NCBI GenBank assembly: GCA_963576475.1
Contig: OY754982.1
Location: forward strand, 8,254,458-8,318,457
Source: Molanna angustata
Taxonomy: Eukaryota; Arthropoda; Insecta; Trichoptera; Molannidae
Direction: 5' to 3'
Length of the DNA stretch: 64,000 nucleotides
The translations under genes and the position numbers were made by a program. Numbering within the stretch: position 1 is the first letter of the stretch; each line of letters begins with the position of its first letter. This document shows, piece by piece, positions 46,775 to 57,907 of the stretch. The notes under the pieces are model-generated. The model ran no database searches. It saw only the letters and a list, made by a program, of their open reading frames with translations, and was not told where the DNA came from.

Positions 46775-47515
46775 CGTATTCTTCTTCTTCTAATTGTGTT
46801 AGGACTAAACGTTTTGTTGTCCCCGGTTCCTGTTCCTGGAATATGGATGGCCAGCTGTCACTCGATCTCTTTGGTAGTTAGCCTGGTTTTTGTGTTTTAA
46901 AAATTTTCCATGTCTTCTTAATTGTCACATTGTTCTTCGAAAATAGATAAAAGAAAAAAACTTAGATTCTATATTTTTTGATAAGATTGTTTAAGAAACT
47001 ATCAAAACATCTATTATTATAATCTTTCATATAAAAAACCCAAAATTGATGGAAAGTATCAATGTTGTGTTAGAGTGTGTCTTTTGCAGGATCTTTAGTA
47101 GAGTGAATATTTGATCAGAGCAAGATTTTCCATGGCGGAAACCACCCCGATAATTTATTGCTGAATACCTACATAGTAAATATTATTTTACCCGTGTATA
47201 TTTCTATTTCTGAGCTTGAATGTATATACAAATCGTAAAGTACATTTATTTGTTTATTTATTTAGATGGATATTTATATTTTGCAGCGTAGTATTTCTAC
47301 AAATAATGATGAAAGGTGTTATGATACCATATTGAATGAAATTATTAGTAATAAAGAGGCCTGACTCCTGAACAACGTAACCTCTGTTTTTGTATTGTGT
47401 GTCTGTACGTTATCAACGCACCTAAATACCTATAGGCGTAATAAGGGTCGATCCACCATTTCCACCCCCCCCCTTCCCTGTCAAAAACTTTGTGCCGACT
47501 TTACAAAAGATCATA
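46775..47515. other. no gene seen
   Basis: AT-rich. The CTTCTTCTTCTAATTGTG patch at 46,781 may be a LINE tail. A C9 run lies at 47,465. Confidence 0.4.
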
Positions 47516-47735
47516 ATTGCTCCTGAACTCTAGATTCAGGTTCGATTACCGATAAAAAAACAAAAACACTTTTTGCTGTTTTTATATCTTCAATGGCACT
47601 AAAGTCGTCCAAATCAAGTCTTGGACCTTTCACTATGTTTATAGAATTTGTGAGACGATAAACACCATATGTTTCTAAAGTATGGGAACTTGTTATTGAT
47701 TGCATGTTAAATTAATATTAGACGTGCCTCTTGTC
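47516..47735 (+). mobile_element. SINE copy, decayed
   Basis: Keeps GGTTCGATTACC (B box), GAATTTGTGAGACGATAAAC and GGGAACTTGTTATTGATTGC, then GTTAAATTAATATTAGACG, in the order of the 18,569 SINE family. The middle is expanded and mutated. Confidence 0.65.
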
Positions 47736-47739
47736 TGAG

Positions 47740-49140
47740 AATCAATGTACCTAATATATGATGTATAGTTATCGTAAAACAAATTAAACCCGTCACGTGG
47801 GTACGCAGATCGCAAATTTGCCTTTTTTGCTTGGTTGAAATTTGTGCAAACTGCCTCCCTTCACGGCAAAAGCCTCAAGAAGTTTGGTGGAATCTATATA
47901 AATCATTAATTAATTTAGATTTTTTTTAGATTTTGGATTCAAAGCACCTTCGTTAAATATTTCAGCAACAAATCCATGTTCTTTTTTGATGGCTGCTTTT
48001 ATTTTATTGTATTTAGTTCAGTTAATGTGCTTTGTAAGTACCTAAGTTCATTTGTCATTTATTCATTAGCAATGTATATTTATAAAAATGATATTGCCAT
48101 TTTCCAGAATTATCCTGTTTTTAATGATTAACTAAGTTTTGCCTACTATGAGTTACTAGATAAGTTTCATCATTGTTTACACACCCTCAAAATATGTCCT
48201 CTATTTTGATAAATATATCTTAAATGTTTGTTTGCTTACGTGCTTATTACGGTGTTAACATGTAAGTAATTGATATTAGTGTTATAACGAAAACATATCC
48301 AAGTATGTTTGTACAGTGTTCAAATAATAATAATATATTAATTGCCATAATATGTTTTGAAAACATCAAATATGTTTGTTTGTTGTTTCGGTTAATTTTC
48401 GTCACCCTTTGTATTGAAAACCGTTTCCGCTTTCTACGTTCACACATGCGACATTATAGTATGTAACTTGTGACATTTCCTCGATAAAGCTGGTTTTTCT
48501 ACATCAGATGACTGTAAAGCAGCGTTTACTTATCACCAAAAAGACATCACCACTCTCCTGTTTGCTATTCATGTTGATGGTGAGATTTAATCGATAAAGC
48601 CTGTTCAAAGGCATTCGATGGACTTGACGTGGCGTTTATTTGTCGCTGGGTGGATGAAGAGATAGATTCCGTTATTTTGCAACATCATTTCCCGCTAATT
48701 TCCCGTGTTAACGGCTTAATAAATTAGCACTTCCGGTAATGGCGACCTCAAAGTACACTAAAATTGCATCTCATATTATCATCTCCTATCTCAATATATT
48801 ACTGTCGCTAAAAAAACATTTTACTGGGACATTGAAAAACATTGTCTACCATAAACCCGGAGTTACTCGACTTGATTTTTGTGATTCATTTGATAATCAT
48901 CATTGCTGAGGATCGTTTCATTTTTGGACACTTCATGGCAGATTTTGTCCAATTTTCCATTTGTCTCTGTAGTACATAAAATTATTAAGTGTTATAATTG
49001 GCCCTAATACTTATAGATACTTAAGTACAGAAGTGCACATGAATGCACCTTTAACATATTATTATTGTTTGCCACACATGATTGACTAGATTATTGTATC
49101 TTTTATTGTTTTGTCCATATTCAAAATCTATTTATAATCA
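47740..49140. other. no gene seen
   Basis: AT-rich. A patch at 48,480-48,740 is less biased and contains two TCGATAAAGC words, with no recognisable protein. Confidence 0.4.
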
Positions 49141-49144
49141 TACA

Positions 49145-49625
49145 ATTTACTAATGTATGCTAGTGAGACATGGACATGGCAGAAGACGCATGAAAGTAGA
49201 ATTAACGCGGTTGAAATGAGGTCACTAAGACGAATGTGTGGTAAAACGATGTATGATAGAATAAGAAATGAGGATATTAGACGAGAATGTATGATTGAAA
49301 GAAATATCGTAAGTAAGATGAAAATAAATGCCCTAAGGTGGTTCGGCCACATAGAAAGAATGAGTGATGACCGTCTGACAAAAAAAGTATACAAGGCTGA
49401 TAAAAGAGGAATGAAAAGTAGAGGTCGGCCAAGAAAGAGTTGGCACGATCACATAAATGGGATTTTGAAAGATGGAGATGTTAGAAGTAAGAATAATAGA
49501 AGAGCGTGTATGAGACGATGTATGGACGTGAATGAAGCGAAGAATGTATGTCAAGAGAGAGGAGTCTGGCGTTCGGTTCTCTCTGCCTACCCCAAATAGG
49601 GAAATGGCGTGATGGTATGGTGGTA
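49145..49625 (+). pseudogene. 5'-truncated RTE-like LINE, copy C
   Basis: An uninterrupted 148-codon frame (49,153-49,599): YASETWTWQKTHESRINAVE, MRSLRRMCGKTMYDRIRNED, ALRWFGHIERMSDDRLTKKV, SRGRPRKSWHDHI, then NNRRACMRRCMDVNEAKNVC and WRSVLSAYP. This is the complete C-terminal end of ORF2 in the family of copies A, B, D, E and F, and the only one with the cysteine-bearing tail open. It ends CGTGATGGTATGG. It is not a gene by itself: the reverse transcriptase is absent. Confidence 0.9.
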
Positions 49626-50675
49626 TTTATAATCTATATTCATTCATTTAATATAATATTGTATTATTTGTGAACATTGAACATAAGTAATAAAAATACG
49701 TTATTTCGATGATGTACCTCTATACAAAATAAAACAGAGCGTGTGAAAGTTATTTGAAGTATGGCAACCTCGCCGACGCGTTATTTAGATCGGTAGGTAC
49801 CTACCTACTTGGTATGCAATTTTATTTTTTCGTCTGCCCAAACGTTTTTTTTTTCTTTGTCGCGTCTGTTAATTTGGCATCCCTGGTTAGCGTAGCACGA
49901 CACGTGTTGGTTATACGAGTAGAGTATACTCCGCCTGAGGTCGGTAGTGTATAAATTAGTTGCTTTCATGGCTTGTTAAATCTTTAAAGGGCCGTTTTAA
50001 TTATCATTGTTAAGGCACCACCTCAATGAGTAAACTTAGAACGTTAATTTAGCAGCTCGAGTTTATAGCGCGTTTTAAAAGGCACGTCGCGGATCTTATG
50101 GTTAAATCAAAAACTGGTTAATGTTTCACAATCAAAGTCTATCATAAATGTAACTTAGTTTTTCTATTTAAATTTAGATGGCGTCCACGCTTATAGATGA
50201 TATTGACAAAATATATAAAATCATCGTAATTATAAAGACTTCTTTGCGCTCGGTACCTGTGGAGAATTTATTGTCAAATAGTAATTTATTGTTCTCAGTT
50301 GCATCTTTTAAAATATATTGAAAACCTTCGATCTACCCAAGGTCGTCTTACACGAACTATTCGTTCCATTCGTCAAGTGATTAAGCGCAGGTATCATCTA
50401 GTCGTGAGGCTAAGTAAGAAGACAATATTCCTCCATATAAGCAATGTGTTAAAACTTATTGTACGACTCTCTTAGATGTAGGTACGTACATTGGAATCAT
50501 CGTCTTGTGAATATGAAAGTTTTTATCGAGTGGAATATTTATGTATGAACGTGAAAGTATTGAGTGTGATTCTTAGTAAACAACTTCACTTTCAAAATTT
50601 TATCTATTTGGATCAATTCAACAGACTAAAATTAATACTTCAATAATACTAAAGATCGTGTTAGAAAAGTTTATA
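49626..50675. other. no gene assigned
   Basis: The stretch 49,730-50,100 is a little CpG-richer (ATGGCAACCTCGCCGACGCG at 49,759) than its neighbours. I could not support an exon. Confidence 0.4.
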
Positions 50676-50679
50676 ACAA

Positions 50680-50900
50680 ACATTTCTTCTTCTTCTCCCT
50701 GGCTTTATCCCAACTCACTGTCTGTACAGACAGTCGGGGTCAGCTCTCCTTGTCATAGGTTTTTCTTTCCTGTGTTGAGGAAGATCCATGTTTATAACTA
50801 ACATTTGACGAAGAAAATTCAAAATAAATTGGATTGCATATAGAAACCGAGGAGCCACGCCCGGGACGACCGGGACACAGTTCCCAACGACATGAGAACG
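50680..50900 (-). mobile_element. LINE 3' end, exact 221-bp duplicate (first copy)
   Basis: Minus strand: GGGACGACCGGGAC-like start, then a 3' end GACAAGGAGAGCTGACCCCG, CTGTCTGTACAGACAGTGAG and TTTATCCCAACTCAC-complement, finishing in a GAA-repeat tail. This is how several lepidopteran RTE ORF2 ends look. The segment is identical, base for base, to 52,727-52,947 in the same orientation. Confidence 0.7.
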
Positions 50901-51069
50901 CAGAGTGAATCACTGGAGAGGACAACTTGGCGCATGCGGACCCCCAAATAATGGAAATTAGGTTAGGAAAAAGACGAAGAATATGTATGTCCTTGTAACA
51001 AGTGCATATTCATCCTAATAAATTCTCTAAATCAAGCATAGATGCTTGTGTTATAGGTCAAAGAAATCA

Positions 51070-51145
51070 GTCGTGGCATGATCGAACTCGCGACCACTGG
51101 ATCACTAAGCCAGCGCGCTAACCGCTCTGCTTTCACTAGATGTCC
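51070..51145 (-). mobile_element. tRNA-like SINE head, decayed
   Basis: The plus strand has GATCGAACTCGCGACCACTG, then AAGCCAGCGCGCTAACCGCT, the reverse of a tRNA-like arm with a B box. It belongs to a different SINE from that at 51,971. Confidence 0.55.
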
Positions 51146-51164
51146 ACGATGTTATCATATGAGA

Positions 51165-51434
51165 CAGAAAGAAGAAGGTTCCTATTGAAGAGACCTTGCC
51201 CTACATGCGAAACCAGAAGGATACCTGGAAGGTCTCCCAAAAGGTGGAAAGACTTTGGAGAAGTAAGGAGATGACTCGGGACCGAAAGAGCCCACCCCAG
51301 ATGAATAAGGAAGACGCAAAGAGGAAGAGATTAGAATAATAAAAAATGTATAACCCTGAAACTATTAGTCCGTTTTTTCAAAGTTGATTCTTTAATAAGA
51401 ACTGTTAATCTTCGATCGTTGTTCTTTAAAAGAA
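51165..51434 (+). pseudogene. LINE ORF2 tip and 3' UTR
   Basis: Reads RRIPGRSPKRWKDFGEVRR, then GTERAHPR, a stop and a UTR. The last ~130 bp (GACGCAAAGAGGAAGAGATT, AACCCTGAAACTATTAGTCC, CTTCGATCGTTGTTC) recur at 54,574-54,706 with few differences. GRSPKRW is the usual RTE C-terminal box. Confidence 0.65.
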
Positions 51435-51970
51435 GCATTCAATTGGAATGTGTGCCTATATTGTGCATATGATAATGCTTCCCAAAACTGCTAATCATTA
51501 CAAGCTGGTGAAAATTACGTACGTAAAATTGAAGTCGGGTCCTCATTTATAGCCTCTTTAAAATTCACAACAAAATCTCACTTATATGCGTAAAAGGGTA
51601 TGCGAAGTTATTAAAACCCTTTAATTTCGTTATTACTTTTTTTAAACGCACACACAAAAACCGCTTGACTTTTCACATTTTTCTACTCAATAAATCTTGG
51701 CCGGGATGGCACGACCGAACACGCAAACCCCGTCTCTAATAAGTGTTTCCTCCGTCGCGCCGATTCAAATGGGGTAATTATACCGAAAATCACCCCAGCC
51801 CGCTGATGTAAATATCACCATACAACGTATGTACTTACAAGTCAACTTAACTAATATGTTTAGGAAGATTCTTTCTTCTTTCGGGAGTATATAATTTCAA
51901 CTTAGGTACTTTATCTCCCTTTTACATTTGTAAAGCTACGAACAATATTCAAACATGTCAGTTAGTGTTA

Positions 51971-52194
51971 ATTTATTTAATATTGCTTCTCGGGCAACTA
52001 ACAGGTACTATGTCAAATATTAATTTAACATGCACCCAATAACAAGTTGCCACATTCTGGAGACTTACGATATTAATCGTCTCACAGATCCAGACTGAAA
52101 ACACAATTAAAAACTGTGTCTCCACCGGGAATCGAACCCGGGACCTTTGGCTCAGCAGTCAGAGTTCTAACCAACTGAGCCACGAAGGCCGACA
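51971..52194 (-). mobile_element. tRNA-derived SINE, well preserved
   Basis: A reverse-strand copy of the 18,569 family with B box (GGGAATCGAACCCGGG) and 3' end (GCTTCTCGGGCAACTAAC) intact. A word AAATGTTAATCTAAAACG lies directly next to its head at about 52,194 and is repeated about 29 bp further on. Confidence 0.92.
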
Positions 52195-52433
52195 AATGTT
52201 AATCTAAAACGTTAAGGCCGTCAAATGTTAATCTAAAACGAGTGGGTTGTGGCCAACGCTACTGTACTCCTCATTAACAAGTCACTCCACATAGTATACA
52301 AAGTATTTAATCTATTGGGGCGAAATTGAAAATTTATATTTATATTAATGATTATATTTTGTACTGTAAAGATCACTCGTATTATCTAGCCATTATTTTG
52401 ATTGTATAAAAGCATTTGGGAACTTAACTGGTT

Positions 52434-53220
<787 letters not shown>

Positions 53221-53435
53221 TTTTATTTATCTTTTTATTAACAGTCTGTTCCCAGAATTAAATTAAAATAAAATAAATAAAATAAAAGTTTAATTATTTT
53301 TGATTTGACAATTCTTCAATGCCGTTTTATGTATGTGATGTGCCTTTTTAGCAATTTGAAAATAGAAATATCAAATTCTGAGTTTCCTGAGCTTGAGGTC
53401 ACTGAAATATTAGTTAAAAAAAATGAGAAGCACTG

Positions 53436-53599
53436 CCCCCCTAGACAACGTGTCATTTATCTAAAGAAAAGAAACATGAAAAGATAACTCAATGTATGGA
53501 AGTGACAGTTGCCAGTCACGTGACAACTGTCACTTCCATACATTAAGTTATCTTATCTTGTTTCTTTTCTTGAGCTAAATGACACGTTGTCTAGGGGGG
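53436..53599. mobile_element. foldback MITE with CTG duplication
   Basis: A 164-bp element ending CCCCCCTAGACAACGTGTC and GACACGTTGTCTAGGGGGG (perfect inverts), with a palindromic core (ACTGTCACTTCCATACATT against AATGTATGGAAGTGACAGT). CTG at 53,433-53,435 and 53,600-53,602. The empty site is visible in the related repeat at 13,505-13,530 (GAGAAGCACTATTCAGATAT). It shares termini with the MITE at 12,995 but most of its core differs. Confidence 0.88.
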
Positions 53600-54097
53600 C
53601 TGATCAGATATCCTTCAAAATCTAATTGGGTCTAAGCGAGTATTAGATATACAAATCTGCAAATTTGAAAAGAATCGAATTGGTACTTTAGTCTATAATC
53701 GATTGTGTAGAATAAACACTAAACACACCGTTGTACATAGCACATATGTATTACACACACATACAGACACATTGTGATGAAATATTCAGAATACAATCTC
53801 AGCATGATACTGACTAGTTGATAACGTAAAAAAACGTAACCTAAAATTGCGAATTCATTACTCTTCACTATATCCCTTTGGGGTATTGAGAAGTAAAAAT
53901 AATTAAAGCTCTGACATATTCTAACTATAAATACAGAGACAGTTGGTCTGCGTTTCATTGAAATCAATTCCTTCGATCGAAATTGCAACACATTGGATGT
54001 ATGAAATTGGATTGTATAAATAGTGTGTATAAGTTAAGAAAACACATTTCGATGGTATAGACTATGTATTTATAAATATAAAGACTAAAAAAGCTAC

Positions 54098-54141
54098 ACA
54101 CACGCGCACCCTCACACACACACCCTCACACAAAAAACACC

Positions 54142-54209
<68 letters not shown>

Positions 54210-54236
54210 CCTCACACACACATACATATACACACC
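54098..54236. repeat. (CA)n microsatellite with CCCTCA variants
   Basis: About 140 bp of CA repeats interspersed with ACCCTCACAC units. Confidence 0.95.
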
Positions 54237-54519
54237 CTCTCTCTTACATAAGCGGAATAATAATTAAATAAGAAATAATTAAAATACTTTACTACTTACA
54301 CTACACACACAAACAAAAATGTATTTGACACATGTAATTGACATTAGATTTAGATAATTGATGTATCATATATATTGTTAATCCATGTAATAAACTATTT
54401 AATGTTGTTTGTGTTAATTAAAAATAAATAAAATTAAATAAAATCCCCACACAAGCAAGACCTTCACAATGTCATAAACAAGTGGATAAACATAGAAAAA
54501 AATTGAGGGAGGAACAGTT

Positions 54520-54710
54520 GACTGCGGAGATGACTTCCCAATTCATCTGGGGTGCGGAGAGCTCGCTCCAGATGAATTGGGAAGACGCAAAGAGGAAGAG
54601 ATTAGAAAATGAAAAATTTATAACCCTGAAACTATTAATCCGTTTTTTAAAAGTTGATTCTTTAATAAGAACTGTTAATCTTCGATCGTAGTTCTTTATA
54701 AAGAAAGTAT
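54520..54710 (+). pseudogene. LINE 3' UTR copy with a hairpin
   Basis: Shares GACGCAAAGAGGAAGAGATT through CTTCGATCGTAGTTCTTTA with 51,302-51,434. Upstream, CCCAATTCATCTGG and CCAGATGAATTGGG form a 14-bp perfect stem around a 17-bp loop (54,537-54,581) not present in the other copy. Confidence 0.7.
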
Positions 54711-54719
54711 TTGTTGATG

Positions 54720-56350
54720 GCGCTCACTCGCTTATACATATTCTGGACGTTTTATATGACATGTGTATTGGGATTCATTAAACTATTTGGTTGATTAAAA
54801 GAATAGACAAATACGTTGTAATTAACGTCTTGCGGCATGAAGAATTTTAAGTTGACTCTTACAGCACTAATAAAATTTGGTGTTAATATCTTTGTTGGTT
54901 TATTTTTCGATAATCCCCTCTGACTGCTGGCAACGTTTGTTTCGCTGTTTAGTTTGGCACATGTTCGCTGGAAGTGTATTCCATTATTACTTTGTATATT
55001 ATGATTTTCCCTTCCGCTTCCGTTTAAAAATTAGTATACATAGTAGTTAATTTTCTCATTATGAACAGCGGGAACATCATACCACATAAATATTTTCTTT
55101 ATTGTTGATTAACAATTTAAATTTCCTAAATTTTTGGACTGTTGCAAATCTGTTTGAAGATAATTCAGTGCATTTCATGTATTATCAAGTTATACGTTTG
55201 CCACAGAATGAGTGTGAATGTTCTGAAAAAGTTTGTAAATAGGTGGTTGCTGAGTATAGGTCGATCGCAATCGGAATATAAGTTAACAAACATACTTATT
55301 TAGGTAATGTTTTAGTTCTGCTGTCTTGCCTGCCGTCATTCTTTTCCATAATGCTTTATTTTATATTTTGTTAATGCTATTGTATTTATATTTTGTTAAG
55401 GCTTTTATTCTTTATTTTACATTTTATTAATGCAAAAATGTTTTTCTTCTTGTTTCTTATATTGATGTTTATGTTCTTTTTTAATTCAATCGATTGAAAT
55501 TTCTATCGCATGATGTAAAAGCGTAGTGAAAATACATTGAAATTGTCTGTCTTAAAGCAGGAATTATTCCTAGTTAGATAGACATAGGTAAAGTAATGGA
55601 ATGATGCCAATCAGGGAGCACCCATGGTTTTTTTTATTATTATTATTTTTTTGGTTATCATGTTTATTGTTTTGTATATTTTTTTGTTTGTTTTTATATA
55701 AATACTGAGTGGTCTATTGTTTCTGTAAATTTTCTTTTCTTATGTTAAATAAATATATTATTATTATGTAATATTATCATCGTGTGTTACTGGGAATGGG
55801 TTTTAGATACTTTTTAAAAAATTTTCTACTTCACTATCCAACCACAGTCTATTGTCTGCTTTATGCCGCTGCAATTCCATAGTTTTATAAAAGTTGAACC
55901 TTGAAATTTTACAACTTTGGACTAACAAGAATTCTTTACATATAATAGCAAAAAAATGTCCTAAGTTTATCTTCAAATGATCCTAAGTTTATCTTCATAT
56001 TTCCAATATTATAAAACATAGAATTATTTATTTTGTGAATCACTATAATAAATTTTACTTATTTTCGGATAACTTTGTATAAACTACATACGTCTTCAAT
56101 TCAAATCGTGGTTAATACAAAATTATTAGAAAATAAGTCAAATTCCTCAAATTTCTCTTTTATGAGATATATTGTCCTTTAACTATTCAATTATATTTTA
56201 TCAGAATCTATCAAGCTTTCATTTTGATAATTTTTTTTCCAAACCCAAAACTCTTGAACTCGTTTAATGTGAATTTCAGTTTTAATAAACTGTATTTTTT
56301 TTTGTTTAATAAGGGATGTAATAAATTATCCGTTGGGAATATATCTACGA
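54720..56350. other. no gene seen
   Basis: AT-rich DNA leading to the retrotransposon. No supported feature. Confidence 0.5.
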
Positions 56351-56356
56351 TTGTAA

Positions 56357-57226
56357 TCTCTAGGGTGCAAAAATGTTAGTCCTAAAAAGACTGATATATC
56401 TGCGGATGGGGCTGCTTCCGGTATCAATGTCACTAAGGAAGTCTCTCAAGAACCACTGTCTGATTCAATTAAAAAAGAATTAAATAAATTTCATGAGAAT
56501 ATTGTGACCCTAATCGAAGGTAAACATAATAAAATACTCTCACAAAACCAGGAAATTCTTACTTCGCTAGCATTCTTGACAAAAAAATATGACGAACTTG
56601 AGACGAAATATAACAACAAAGTGATCGAATTAGAAAACACCCTTATTGATTTCAATAATTTAAAAAAAGACGTGGAAAACTTGAAAACTCAAAATAATGA
56701 AAAAATAGTAAACGAAATCACTGGATTAAAAAACACTATCCAATATCAAGATCAGCAACTTCGGCTAAATAATTTGGAGATAACTGGACTCCCCGAGAGA
56801 AAGGACGAGTGTCTTCCTGATATCCTCTGTTCATTGGGCAAATTTGTTGGCATTCAACTACTACCTACAGACATTGATTTTGTATCCCGCGTCAGCCCTA
56901 TATCACCTGTTGCTGGACGTCCAAAAACTATAGTGGCCAGACTCTTCCGCAGAAATTTGAAGGACGACATCCTCTCAGCTGTCAGAAAGAGAAGAGGTCT
57001 GTCTTCTACCGATATTCACATACCCGGGGTTCCTGTACCCCTTTATGTTAACGAACAACTTACTCGCGAAAATAGGCAACTGCTGACCACAACCCGAGCC
57101 TTCTCCAAATCCCAGGGGTTTCGCTATGTTTGGACACGCGGAGGCCGCATCTATATGAGGAAGAACGACGATTCACCAGCCATTCATATAAAAAGTGTCG
57201 CTATGCTCAATTTACGGAATCTGTAG
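56357..57226 (+). CDS. retrotransposon ORF1 protein, 5'-truncated
   Basis: The frame is open from the stop at 56,354 to TAG at 57,224-57,226, about 289 codons, without an in-frame ATG near its beginning; GTG at 56,504 is the first near-cognate start. The first ~50 residues are polar. Next comes a coiled-coil-like region rich in Glu, Lys and Asn (EIVNEI-type heptads). The C-terminal ~150 residues contain LRLNNLEITGLPERKDE, VSRVSP, RPKTIVARLFRRNLKDDI, VNEQLTRENRQLL and FRYVWTRGGRIYMRK. This order resembles the nucleic-acid-binding domain of the FP25K-like type common in ORF1p of insect LINEs. It probably coats element RNA. The missing N-terminus suggests truncation rather than a start elsewhere. 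Confidence 0.8.
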   Translation, partial: SLGCKNVSPKKTDISADGAASGINVTKEVSQEPLSDSIKKELNKFHENIVTLIEGKHNKILSQNQEILTSLAFLTKKYDELETKYNNKVIELENTLIDFNNLKKDVENLKTQNNEKIVNEITGLKNTIQYQDQQLRLNNLEITGLPERKDECLPDILCSLGKFVGIQLLPTDIDFVSRVSPISPVAGRPKTIVARLFRRNLKDDILSAVRKRRGLSSTDIHIPGVPVPLYVNEQLTRENRQLLTTTRAFSKSQGFRYVWTRGGRIYMRKNDDSPAIHIKSVAMLNLRNL

Positions 57227-57907
57227 GCTTACCTCATATCACATATCACAAGATATGTCACTCTAAGTTGCAGTATTTTTATTTTTATCTAAACCCTCTA
57301 TTATATAACAATTTAAAAATTTGCACCGCTTATGTTCCTATTCTGTGCAAAAACTTATCACCACCCAAAATCATTTCACTTTATCATGTGTTAATATCTT
57401 TCTCGCTGTGTCTTCTTGTCGCTGTCAAGTTAATCTCACTATCTTCTGCTTCTATGCTATTGTCACTGGAATATATAATTTTGGTTTTAAATATAATTTT
57501 CACAAATTTACGCATGAATGACATATCAAACTTATTGCATCACGACTTATTATCTTTACCACGATTTGATTATTTTCTAGCAGCTTCCATTTCTTTACTG
57601 TACTTTCAATACATATACATATATATATACTCAATCAATTACAATATCACATATATATTACTTGGCGTAAAGCTCAGCACTTACTATTTCTCTTGCATAT
57701 TAACATATTTTTATATTCACATCTTATGCCTATGTACATATATGCCTACTGCAATACTACTCATAATCATCATATTCCCCACTCGACAAAATATATATTA
57801 TCAGCTCTACGGCATAACTCTTTTAATGTATTATTACTCTACCCCAAACTTTACACCCAAGCATTCTGTTATTTTTTGTATTTTCCATATTAACAACTCA
57901 GAACTCA
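57227..57907 (+). other. inter-ORF spacer with an overlapping open frame
   Basis: A second frame (57,130-57,918, 262 codons) overlaps the end of ORF1, crosses the whole spacer and stops inside ATGGCTCTTAG, where the ATG is the ORF2 start. Its product would be strongly hydrophobic (Ile, Leu, Tyr-rich). AT-rich sequence alone can give this. No family was recognised, so I do not call it a gene. Confidence 0.5.

Noticed and set aside
49754..49954. A host exon starting ATGGCAACCTCGCCGACG
   Set aside because: The frame stops after 12 codons in its likely phase and the following AGGTACC word is a common repeat rather than a convincing donor.
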